64,000 nt of DNA. It comes from Liolophura sinensis (Eukaryota; Mollusca; Polyplacophora; Chitonida; Chitonidae). Made by a program: the position numbers and the translations under genes. Under the pieces are notes generated by a model. That model saw only the letters and a program-made list of their open reading frames with translations. It did no database searches and had not been told where the DNA came from. The stretch spans positions 121,715-185,714 of the forward strand of contig NW_027017973.1 in NCBI RefSeq assembly GCF_032854445.1, written 5' to 3'. Shown here one piece after another: positions 53,903 through 64,000 of the stretch (position 1 is the first letter of the stretch; every line of letters begins with the position of its first letter).

Positions 53903-56900
53903 GTAAGAGGCTAATCCGACGTATTTTGTGACGAGAAATCGAATGGTGCAAACCGCGTTGCTCTCCGACCAATACTTTTGGCTGTAGCCACAAATGAATA
54001 ATCAATGATGTCAAGATCACGTGCCCAGCAACGGCTCTTACTCCATGGAAACCAAGGAAATTTGCAATTTTTCAACAGCTGGAGATGCCTGGCCCAATTG
54101 CGCATCCTTTGGCACCTTATTGATGTGGGTCAGTGTTCAATTGTACTTTTTACAGCGGATTGTATCAAGTACCTTGTGTTTTTTTTATATACAAATGGTG
54201 TGGTTTTTCTACATGTAGATAAAGACATTGAGTTTGTCTTCGACTTAGAAGTAAGACATTTGTTGGGTGAGTTAAATGGGCTTGACCCAAAGATTTGACG
54301 TCGTCTGGGCTACCGAAGGGCACATAACTTATAATGAAAAGTTGAATATAGTAATGACCAGTCGCGATTGTACATAGTTAATGCAGCCGATTTCAATTAG
54401 CAAAAAGAACAGGCAAAAATCCAAAAGTGGAAAAACTGTTCCAATTCTGCTGGTAAGAGGCTAATCCGACGTATTTTGTGACGAGAAATCGAATGGTGCA
54501 AACCGCGTTGCTCTCCGACCAATACTTTTGGCTGTAGCCACAAATGAATAATCAATGATGTCAAGATCACGTGCCCAGCAACGGCTCTTACTCCATGGAA
54601 ACCAAGGAAATTTGCAATTTTTCAACAGCTGGAGATGCCTGGCCCAATTGCGCATCCTTTGGCACCTTATTGATGTGGGTCAGTGTTCAATTGTACTTTT
54701 TACAGCGGCTTGTATCAAGTACCTTGTGTTTTTTTTATATACAAATGGTGTGGTTTTTCTACATGTAGATAAAGACATTGAGTTTGTCTTCGACTTAGAA
54801 GTAAGACATTTGCTGGGTGAGTTAAATGGGCTTGGCCCAAAGATTTGACGTCGTCTGGGCTACCGAAGGGCACAGAACTTATAATGAAATGTTGAATATA
54901 GTAATGACCAGTCGCGATTGTACATAGTTAATGTAGCCGATTTCAATTAGCAAAATGACCAGGCAAAAATCCAAAAGTGGAAAAACTGTTCCAATGCTGC
55001 TGGTAAGAGGCTAATCCGACGTATTTTGTGACGAGAAATCGAATGGTGCAAACCGCGTTGCTCTCCGACCAATACTTTTGGCTGTAGCCACAAATGAATA
55101 ATCAATGATGTCAAGATCACGTGCCCAGCAACGGCTCTTACTCCATGGAAACCAAGGAAATTTGCAATTTTTCAACAGCTGGAGATGCCTGGCCCAATTG
55201 CGCATCCTTTGGCACCTTATTGATGTGGGTCAGTGTTCAATTGTACTTTTTACAGCGGATTGTATCAAGTACCTTTTGTTTTTTTTATATACAAATGGTG
55301 TGGTTTTTCTACATGTAGATAAAGACATTGAGTTTGTCTTCGACTTAGAAGTAAGACATTTGTTGGGTGAGTTAAATGGGCTTGGCCCAAAGATTTGACG
55401 TCGTCTGGGCTACCGAAGGGCACATAACTTATAATGAAAAGTTGAATATAGTAATGACCAGTCGCGATTGTACATAGTTAATGTAGCCGATTTCAATTCG
55501 CAAAAAGACCAGATAAAAATCCAAAAGTAGAAAAACTGTTCCAATGCCGCTGGTAAGAGGCTAATCCGACGTATTTTGTGACGAGAAATCGAATGGTGCA
55601 AACCGCGTTGCTCTCCGACCAATACTTTTGGCTGTAGCCACAAATGAATAATCAATGATGTCAAGATCACGTGCCCAGCAACGGCTCTTACTCCATGGAA
55701 ACCAAGGAAATTTGCAATTTTTCAACAGCTGGAGATGCCTGGCCCAATTGCGCATCCTTTGGCACCTTATTGATGTGGGTCAGTGTTCAATTGTACTTTT
55801 TACAGCGGATTGTATCAAGTACCTTTTGTTTTTTTTACATACAAATGGTGTGGTTTTTCTACATGTAGATAAAGACATTGAGTTTGTCTTCGACTTAGAA
55901 GTAAGACATTTGCTGGGTGAGTTAAATGGGCTTGGCCCAAAGATTTGACGTCGTCTGGGCTACCGAAGGGCACATAACTTATAATGAAAAGTTAAATAGA
56001 GTAACGACCAGTCGCGATTGTACATAGTTAATGCAGCCGATTTCAATTAGCAAAAAGACCAGGCAAAAATCCAAAAGTGGAAAAACTGTTCCAATGCTGC
56101 TGGTAAGAGGCTAATCCGACGTATTTTGTGACGAGAAATCGAATGGTGCAAACCGCGTTGCTCTCCGACCAATACTTTTGGCTGTAGCCACAAGTGAATA
56201 ATCAATGATGTCAAGATCACGTGCCCAGCAACGGCTCTTACTCCATGGAAACCAAGGAAATTTGCAATTTTTCAACAGCTGGAGATGCCTGGCCCAATTG
56301 CGCATCCTTTGGCACCTTATTGATGTGGGTCAGTGTTCAATTGTACTTTTTACAGCGGATTGTATCAAGTACCTTTTGTTTTTTTTATATACAAATGGTG
56401 TGGTTTTTCTACATGTAGATAAAGACATTGAGTTTGTCTTCGACTTAGAAGTAAGACATTTGCTGGGTGAGTTAAATGGGCTTGGCCCAAAGATTTGACG
56501 TCGTCTGGGCTACCGAAGGGCACATAACTTATAATGAAAAGTTGAATATAGTAATGACCAGTCGCGATTGTACATAGTTAATGTAGCCGATTTCAATTCG
56601 CAAAAAGACCAGGCAAAAATCCAAAAGTAGAAAAACTGTTCCAATGCTGCTGGTAAGAGGCTAATCCGACGTATTTTGTGACGAGAAATCGAATGGTGCA
56701 AACCGCGTTGCTCTCCGACCAATACTTTTGGCTGTAGCCACAAGTGAATAATCAATGATGTCAAGATCACGTGCCCAGCAACGGCTCTTACTCCATGGAA
56801 ACCAAGGAAATTTGCAATTTTTCAACAGCTGGAGATGCCTGGCCCAATTGCGCATCCTTTGGCACCTTATTGATGTGGGTCAGTGTTCAATTGTACTTTT

Positions 56901-59900
56901 TACAGCGGATTGTATCAAGTACCTTTTGTTTTTTTTATATACAAATGGTGTGGTTTTTCTACATGTAGATAAAGACATTGAGTTTGTCTTCGACTTAGAA
57001 GTAAGACATTTGCTGGGTGAGTTAAATGGGCTTGGCCCAAAGATTTGACGTCGTCTGGGCTACCGAAGGGCACATAACTTATAATGAAAAGTTGAATATA
57101 GTAATGACCAGTCGCGATTGTACATAGTTAATGTAGCCGATTTCAATTCGCAAAAAGACCAGGCAAAAATCCAAAAGTAGAAAAACTGTTCCAATGCTGC
57201 TGGTAAGAGGCTAATCCGACGTATTTTGTGACGAGAAATCGAATGGTGCAAACCGCGTTGCTCTCCGACCAATACTTTTGGCTGTAGCCACAAATGAATA
57301 ATCAATGATGTCAAGATCACGTGCCCAGCAACGGCTCTTACTCCATGGAAACCAAGGAAATTTGCAATTTTTCAACAGCTGGAGATGCCTGGCCCAATTG
57401 CGCATCCTTTGGCACCTTATTAATGTGGGTCAGTGTTCAATTGTACTTTTTACAGCGGATTGTATCAAGTACCTTTTGTTTTTTTTACATACAAATGGTG
57501 TGGTTTTTCTACATGTAGATAAAGACATTGAGTTTGTCTTCGACTTAGAAGTAAGACATTTGTTGGGTGAGTTAAATGGGCTTGGCCCAAAGATTTGACG
57601 TCGTCTGGGCTACCGAAGGGCACAGAACTTATAATGAAAAGTTGAATATAGTAATGACCAGTCGCGATTGTACATAGTTAATGCAGCCGATTTCAATTAG
57701 CAAAAAGAACAGGCAAAAATCCAAAAGTGGAAAAACTGTTCCAATGCTGCTGGTAAGAGGCTAATCCGACGTATTTTGTGACGAGAAATCGAATGGTGCA
57801 AACCGCGTTGCTCTCCGACCAATACTTTTGGCTGTAGCCACAAATGAATAATCAATGATGTCAAGATCACGTGCCCAGCAACGGCTCTTACTCCATGGAA
57901 ACCAAGGAAATTTGCAATTTTTCAACAGCTGGAGATGCCTGGCCCAATTGCGCATCCTTTGGCACCTTATTGATGTGGGTCAGTGTTCAATTGTACTTTT
58001 TACAGCGGGTTGTATCAAGTACCTTGTGTTTTTTTTATATACAAATGGTGTGGTTTTTCTACATGTAGATAAAGACATTGAGTTTGTCTTCGACTTAGAA
58101 GTAAGACATTTGCTGGGTGAGTTAAATGGGCTTGGCCCAAAGATTTGACGTCGTCTGGGCTACCGAAGGGCACAGAACTTATAATGAAATGTTGAATATA
58201 GTAATGACCAGTCGCGATTGTACATAGTTAATGTAGCCGATTTCAATTAGCAAAATGACCAGGCAAAAATCCAAAAGTGGAAAAACTGTTCCAATGCTGC
58301 TGGTAAGAGGCTAATCCGACGTATTTTGTGACGAGAAATCGAATGGTGCAAACCGCGTTGCTCTCCGACCAATACTTTTGGCTGTAGCCACAAATGAATA
58401 ATCAATGCTGTCAAGATCACGTGCCCAGCAACGGCTCTTACTCCATGGAAACCAAGGAAATTTGCAATTTTTCAACAGCTGGAGATGCCTGGCCCAATTG
58501 CGCATCCTTTGGCACCTTATTGATGTGGGTCAGTGTTCAATTGTACTTTTTACAGCGGATTGTATCAAGTACCTTTTGTTTTTTTTACATACAAATGGTG
58601 TGGTTTTTCTACATGTAGATAAAGACATTGAGTTTGTCTTCGACTTAGAAGTAAGACATTTGCTGGGTGAGTTAAATGGGCTTGGCCCAAAGATTTGACG
58701 TCGTCTGGGCTACCGAAGGGCACATAACTTATAATGAAAAGTTGAATATAGTAACGACCAGTCGCGATTGTACATAGTTAATGCAGCCGATTTCAATTAG
58801 CAAAAAGACCAGGCAAAAATCCAAAAGTGGAAAAACTGTTCCAATGATGCTGGTAAGAGGCTAATCCGACGTATTTTGTGACGAGAAATCGAATGGTGCA
58901 AACCGCGTTGCTCTCCGACCAATCCTTTTGGCTGTAGCCACAAGTGAATAATCAATGATGTCAAGATCACGTGCCCAGCAACGGCTCTTACTCCATGGAA
59001 ACCAAGGAAATTTGCAATTTTTCAACAGCTGGAGATGCCTGGCCCAATTGCACATCCTTTGGCACCTTATTGATGTGGGTCAGTGTTCAATTGTACTTTT
59101 TACAGCGGATTGTATCAAGTACCTTTTGTTTTTTTTATATACAAATGGTATGGTTTTTCTACATGTAGATAAAGACATTGAGTTTGTCTTCGACTTAGAA
59201 GTAAGACATTTGCTGGGTGAGTTAAATGGGCTTGGCCCAAAGATTTGACGTCGTCTGGGCTACCGAAGGGCACATAACTTATAATGAAAAGTTGAATATA
59301 GTAATGACCAGTCGCGATTGTACATAGTTAATGTAGCCGATTTCAATTCGCAAAAAGACAAGGCAAAAATCCAAAAGTAGAAAAACTGTTCCAATGCTGC
59401 TGGTAAGAGGCTAATCCGACGTATTTTGTGACGAGAAATCGAATGGTGCAAACCGCGTTGCTCTCCGACCAATACTTTTGGCTGTAGCCACAAATGAATA
59501 ATCAATGATGTCAAGATCACGTGCCCAGCAACGGCTCTTACTCCATGGAAACCAAGGAAATTTGCAATTTTTCAACAGCTGGAGATGCCTGGCCCAATTG
59601 CGCATCCTTTGGCACCTTATTAATGTGGGTCAGTGTTCAATTGTACTTTTTACAGCGGATTGTATCAAGTACCTTTTGTTTTTTTTACATACAAATGGTG
59701 TGGTTTTTTCTACATGTAGATAAAGACATTGAGTTTGTCTTCGACTTAGAAGTAAGACATTTGTTGGGTGAGTTAAATGGGCTTGGCCAAAGATTTGACG
59801 TCGTCTGGGCTACCGAAGGGCACATAACTTATAATGAAAAGTTGAATATAGTAATGACCAGTCGCGATTGTACATAGTTAATGCAGCCGATTTCAATTAG

Positions 59901-61601
59901 CAAAAAGAACAGGCAAAAATCCAAAAGTGGAAAAACTGTTCCAATGGTGCTGGTAAGAGGCTAATCCGACGTATTTTGTGACGAGAAATCGAATGGTGCA
60001 AACCGCGTTGCTCTCCGACCAATACTTTTGGCTGTAGCCACAAATGAATAATCAATGATGTCAAGATCACGTGCCCAGCAACGGCTCTTACTCCATGGAA
60101 ACCAAGGAAATTTGCAATTTTTCAACAGCTGGAGATGCCTGGCCCAATTGCGCATCCTTTGGCACCTTATTGATGTGGGTCAGTGTTCAATTGTACTTTT
60201 TACAGCGGGTTGTATCAAGTACCTTGTGTTTTTTTTATATACAAATGGTGTGGTTTTTCTACATGTAGATAAAGACATTGAGTTTGTCTTCGACTTAGAA
60301 GTAAGACATTTGCTGGGTGAGTTAAATGGGCTTGGCCCAAAGATTTGACGTCGTCTGGGCTACCGAAGGGCACAGAACTTATAATGAAATGTTGAATATA
60401 GTAATGACCAGTCGCGATTGTACATAGTTAATGTAGCCGATTTCAATTAGCAAAATGACCAGGCAAAAATCCAAAAGTGGAAAAACTGTTCCAATGCTGC
60501 TGGTAAGAGGCTAATCCGACGTATTTTGTGACGAGAAATCGAATGGTGCAAACCGCGTTGCTCTCCGACCAATACTTTTGGCTGTAGCCACAAATGAATA
60601 ATCAATGATTTCAAGATCACGTGCCCAGCAACGGCTCTTACTCCATGGAAACCAAGGAAATTTGCAATTTTTCAACAGCTGGAGATGCCTGGCCCAATTG
60701 CGCATCCTTTGGCACCTTATTGATGTGGGTCAGTGTTCAATTGTACTTTTTACAGCGGATTGTATCAAGTACCTTTTGTTTTTTTTATATACAAATGGTG
60801 TGGTTTTTCTACATGTAGATAAAGACATTGAGTTTGTCTTCGACTTAGAAGTAAGACATTTGTTGTGTGAGTTAAATGGGCTTGGCCCAAAGATTTGACG
60901 TCGTCTGGGCTACCGAAGGGCACATAACTTATAATGAAAAGTTGAATATAGTAATGACCAGTCGCGATTGTACATAGTTAATGTAGCCGATTTCAATTCG
61001 CAAAAAGACCAGGCAAAAATCCAAAAGTGGAAAAACTGTTCCAATGCTGCTGGTAAGAGGCTAATCCGACGTATTTTGTGACGAGAAATCGAATGGTGCA
61101 AACCGCGTTGCTCTCCGACCAATACTTTTGGCTGTAGCCACAAATGAATAATCAATGATGTCAAGATCACGTGCCCAGCAACGGCTCTTACTCCATGGAA
61201 ACCAAGGAAATTTGCAATTTTTCAACAGCTGGAGATGCCTGGCCCAATTGCGCATCCTTTGGCACCTTATTGATGTGGGTCAGTGTTCAATTGTACTTTT
61301 TACAGCGGATTGTATCAAGTACCTTTTGTTTTTTTTATATACAAATGGTGTGGTTTTTCTACATGTAGATAAAGACATTGAGTTTGTCTTCGACTTAGAA
61401 GTAAGACATTTGCTGGGTGAGTTAAATGGGCTTGGCCCAAAGATTTGACGTCGTCTGGGCTACCGAAGGGCACATAACTTATAATGAAAAGTTGAATATA
61501 GTAATGACCAGTCGCGATTGTACATAGTTAATGTAGCCGATTTCAATTCGCAAAAAGACAAGGCAAAAATCCAAAAGTAGAAAAACTGTTCAATGCTGCT
61601 G
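53903..61601 (+). repeat. Right-subfamily monomers with recurring three-monomer haplotype
   Basis: Monomers begin at 53903, 54453, 55003, 55553, 56103, 56653, 57203, 57753, 58303, 58853, 59403, 59953, 60503 and 61053. The monomer pair at 57203 (ttattaatg with acatac) and 57753 (gcgggttg with cagaactt) recurs at 59403/59953 and again at 62700/63250. Isolated extra or missing bases occur at 59706 and 59788. Private changes include agataaaaa (55511), gttaaatagag (55991), aatcctttt (58921), gcacatcc (59050), gatttcaag (60607) and ttgtgtgag (60861). Confidence 0.87.
56103..57202 (+). repeat. Two adjacent identical monomers (agtgaataatc type)
   Basis: The monomers at 56103 and 56653 read identically over 550 bp. 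They include the less common markers caagtgaataatc, aattcgca and gtagaa. Because they carry a minority haplotype rather than the consensus, recent tandem duplication is more plausible here than consensus padding. Confidence 0.85.
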
Positions 61602-62655
61602 GTAAGAGACTAATCCGACGTATTTTGTGACGAGAAATCGAATGGTGCAAACCGCGTTGCTCTCCGACCAATACTTTTGGCTGTAGCCACAAATGAATAA
61701 TCAATGATGTCAAGATCACGTGCCCAGCAACGGCTCTTACTCATGGAAACCAAGGAAATTTGCAATTTTTCAACAGCTGGAGATGCCTGGCCCAATTGCG
61801 CATCCTTTGGCACCTTATTGATGTGGGTCAGTGTTCAATTGTACTTTTTACAGCGGATTGTATCAAGTACCTTTTTGTTTTTTTTATATACAAATGTGTG
61901 GTTTTTCTACATGTAGATAAAGACCATTGAGTTTGTCTTCGACTTAGAAGTAAGACATTTGTTGGGTGAGTTAAATGGGCTTGCCCAAAGATTGACGTCG
62001 TCTGGGCTACCGAAGGGCACATAACTTATAATGAAAAGTTGAATATAGTAATGACCAGTCGCGATGTACATAGTTAATGCAGCCGATTTCAATTAGCAAA
62101 AAGAACAGGCAAAAATCCAAAAGTGGAAAAACTGTTCCAATGCTGCTGGTAAGAGGCTAATCCGACGTATTTTGTGACGAGAAATCGAATGTACAAACCG
62201 CGTTGCTCTCCGACCAATACTTTTGGCTGTAGCCACAAATGAATAATCAATGATGTCAAGATCACGTGCCCAGCAACGGCTCTTACTCCATGGAAACCAA
62301 GGAAATTTGCAATTTTTCAACAGCTGGAGATGCCTGGCCCAATTGCGCATCCTTTGGCACCTTATTGATGTGGGTCAGTGTTTAATTGTACTTTTTACAG
62401 CGGGTTGTATCAAGTACCTTGTGTTTTTTTTATATACAAAATGGTGTGGTTTTTCTACATGTAGATAAAGACATTGAGTTTGTCTTCGACTTAGAAGTAA
62501 GACATTTGTTGGGTGAGTTAAATGGGCTTGGCCCAAAGATTTGACGTCGTCTGGGCTACCGAAGGGCACAGAACTTATAATGAAATGTTGAATATAGTAA
62601 TGACCAGTCGCGATTGTACATAGTTAATGTAGCCGATTTCAATTAGCAAAAATGA
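61590..62655 (+). repeat. Second indel-rich segment
   Basis: Single-base gains or losses cluster again: gttcaatg (61589), actcatgg (61739), an extra T in the T tract (61871), aaatgtgtgg (61893), agaccattg (61921), cttgccc (61980), aagattgac (61988), gcgatgtac (62061), caaaatgg (62438) and aaaaatgacc (62647). aatgtacaaacc at 62188 also replaces the usual aatggtgcaaacc. Two more losses follow at 63741 and 63845. This resembles the 34.8-37.5 kb segment and suggests lower base quality, not a change of repeat family. Confidence 0.8.
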
Positions 62656-62699
62656 CCAGGCAAAAATCCAAAAGTGGAAAAACTGTTCCAATGCTGCTG

Positions 62700-63798
62700 G
62701 TAAGAGGCTAATCCGACGTATTTTGTGACGAGAAATCGAATGGTGCAAACCGCGTTGCTCTCCGACCAATACTTTTGGCTGTAGCCACAAATGAATAATC
62801 AATGATGTCAAGATCACGTGCCCAGCAACGGCTCTTACTCCATGGAAACCAAGGAAATTTGCAATTTTTCAACAGCTGGAGATGCCTGGCCCAATTGCGC
62901 ATCCTTTGGCACCTTATTAATGTGGGTCAGTGTTCAATTGTACTTTTTACAGCGGATTGTATCAAGTACCTTTTGTTTTTTTTACATACAAATGGTGTGG
63001 TTTTTCTACATGTAGATAAAGACATTGAGTTTGTCTTCGACTTAGAAGTAAGACATTTGTTGGGTGAGTTAAATGGGCTTGGCCCAAAGATTTGACGTCG
63101 TCTGGGCTACCGAAGGGCACAGAACTTATAATGAAAAGTTGAATATAGTAATGACCAGTCGCGATTGTACATAGTTAATGCAGCCGATTTCAATTAGCAA
63201 AAAGAACAGGCAAAAATCCAAAAGTGGAAAAACTGTTCCAATGCTGCTGGTAAGAGGCTAATCCGACGTATTTTGTGACGAGAAATCGAATGGTGCAAAC
63301 CGCGTTGCTCTCCGACCAATACTTTTGGCTGTAGCCACAAATGAATAATCAATGATGTCAAGATCACGTGCCCAGCAACGGCTCTTACTCCATGGAAACC
63401 AAGGAAATTTGCAATTTTTCAACAGCTGGAGATGCCTGGCCCAATTGCGCATCCTTTGGCACCTTATTGATGTGGGTCAGTGTTCAATTGTACTTTTTAC
63501 AGCGGGTTGTATCAAGTACCTTGTGTTTTTTTTATATACAAATGGTGTGGTTTTTCTACATGTAGATAAAGACATTGAGTTTGTCTTCGACTTAGAAGTA
63601 AGACATTTGCTGGGTGAGTTAAATGGGCTTGGCCCAAAGATTTGACGTCGTCTGGGCTACCGAAGGGCACAGAACTTATAATGAAATGTTGAATATAGTA
63701 ATGACCAGTCGCGATTGTACATAGTTAATGTAGCCGATTTCATTAGCAAAATGACCAGGCAAAAATCCAAAAGTGGAAAAACTGTTCCAATGCTGCTG
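62700..63798 (+). repeat. Monomers 115 and 116, copies of the 57203-58302 pair
   Basis: Monomers begin at 62700 and 63250. They carry the ttattaatg/acatac haplotype followed by the gcgggttg/cagaactt haplotype, as at 57203-58302 and 59403-60502. The second ends with the loss of one A in ttcattagc (63741). Confidence 0.88.
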
Positions 63799-64000
63799 GT
63801 AAGAGGCTAATCCGACGTATTTTGTGACGAGAAATCGAATGGTGCAACCGCGTTGCTCTCCGACCAATACTTTTGGCTGTAGCCACAAATGAATAATCAA
63901 TGCTGTCAAGATCACGTGCCCAGCAACGGCTCTTACTCCATGGAAACCAAGGAAATTTGCAATTTTTCAACAGCTGGAGATGCCTGGCCCAATTGCGCAT
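63799..64000 (+). repeat. Partial monomer 117, cut by the window end
   Basis: The first 202 bases of a monomer are present, ending within the conserved segment at gcgcat. It carries the rare variant aatgctgtc (63899), also seen at 51254 and 58405, so it continues the haplotype series of 57203-58852. One A is missing at gtgcaaccg (63843-63851). The array continues beyond the window. Confidence 0.93.

Larger units (their letters stand above)
1..64000 (+). repeat. Satellite array of 550-bp monomers, head to tail, over the whole window
   Basis: The motif gtaagaggct recurs about every 550 bp: 1, 551, 1101, 1651, 2202, 2751, 3302 and so on to 63799. This gives 116 complete copies and one partial copy. 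Every copy has the same orientation, and no foreign sequence longer than a few bases interrupts them. Most monomers are exactly 550 bp. Lengths of 549, 551 and 552 mostly reflect one T tract, and one copy is 539 bp. Copies differ from one another at a limited set of recurring sites, so identity is high throughout. Array length, homogeneity and nested higher-order repeats match eukaryotic satellite DNA as found in centromeric, pericentromeric or other heterochromatic blocks. The chromosomal location is inference. I do not recognise the family name or the host. Confidence 0.98.

Noticed and set aside
1-64000. CRISPR array
   Set aside because: The repeat unit is 550 bp with no unique spacers between units, which is unlike CRISPR repeats of a few tens of bases separated by unique spacers.
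1-64000. Tandem 5S rRNA, snRNA, tRNA, histone or spliced-leader gene cluster
   Set aside because: I find no match to the conserved cores of 5S rRNA, U1, U2, U4, U5 or U6, no cloverleaf, and no histone frame. ggtgcaaacc only weakly resembles a B box.
1-64000. Transposon or retroelement array
   Set aside because: There are no terminal inverted or long terminal repeats, no target-site duplications, and no transposase or polymerase motifs. An origin of the monomer from a mobile-element fragment cannot be excluded but has no support here.

Overview
The whole window is one tandem repeat array. A monomer of about 550 bp, taken here to start at the motif gtaagaggct, repeats head to tail from base 1 to base 64000. 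I place 116 complete monomers and a partial 117th (63799-64000), all in the same orientation. The array runs off both ends, so its true size exceeds 64 kb. I see no protein-coding gene, tRNA, rRNA, CRISPR array, transposon insertion or unique sequence. The many short open frames are the same few non-coding frames recurring once per monomer.

Organism: a eukaryotic satellite DNA is by far the best fit (long, homogeneous, gene-free, nested higher-order repeats). Monomer 1 has 225 G+C in 550 bp (41%) and 19 CpG dinucleotides against about 23 expected, so CpG is not strongly depleted. That fits a host without heavy germline CpG methylation, such as many insects or other invertebrates, better than a vertebrate or plant. 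This is inference; I do not recognise the satellite family or the species.

Layout. (1) 592-13791: a 12-monomer higher-order unit of exactly 6600 bp is present twice in tandem. Near-identity continues into a third partial unit to about 14413, with only two substitutions found over about 7.2 kb. (2) 14414-20844: mixed monomers, including four that share a haplotype with monomers 4-7. (3) 20845-27306: a 6-monomer unit (3301 bp) duplicated in tandem. (4) 27307-34653: mixed monomers, including two adjacent identical ones. (5) 34.8-37.5 kb: monomers peppered with single-base indels, marking the switch between two subfamilies. (6) 37.9-64 kb: a different subfamily with its own diagnostic variants and with 2-, 4-, 5-, 7- and 10-monomer spacings. 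It includes an alternating A/B dimer block (44.0-47.8 kb) with a visibly chimeric monomer. A second indel cluster lies at 61.6-62.65 kb.

There is no set of genes working together here. The biology to read is array evolution: unequal exchange and conversion producing nested higher-order repeats, and a monomer whose variation is unevenly spread, with a near-invariant segment around positions 111-208. The main caution is assembly: the subfamily switch coincides with an error-like segment, so continuity across 34.8-37.5 kb should not be taken for granted.
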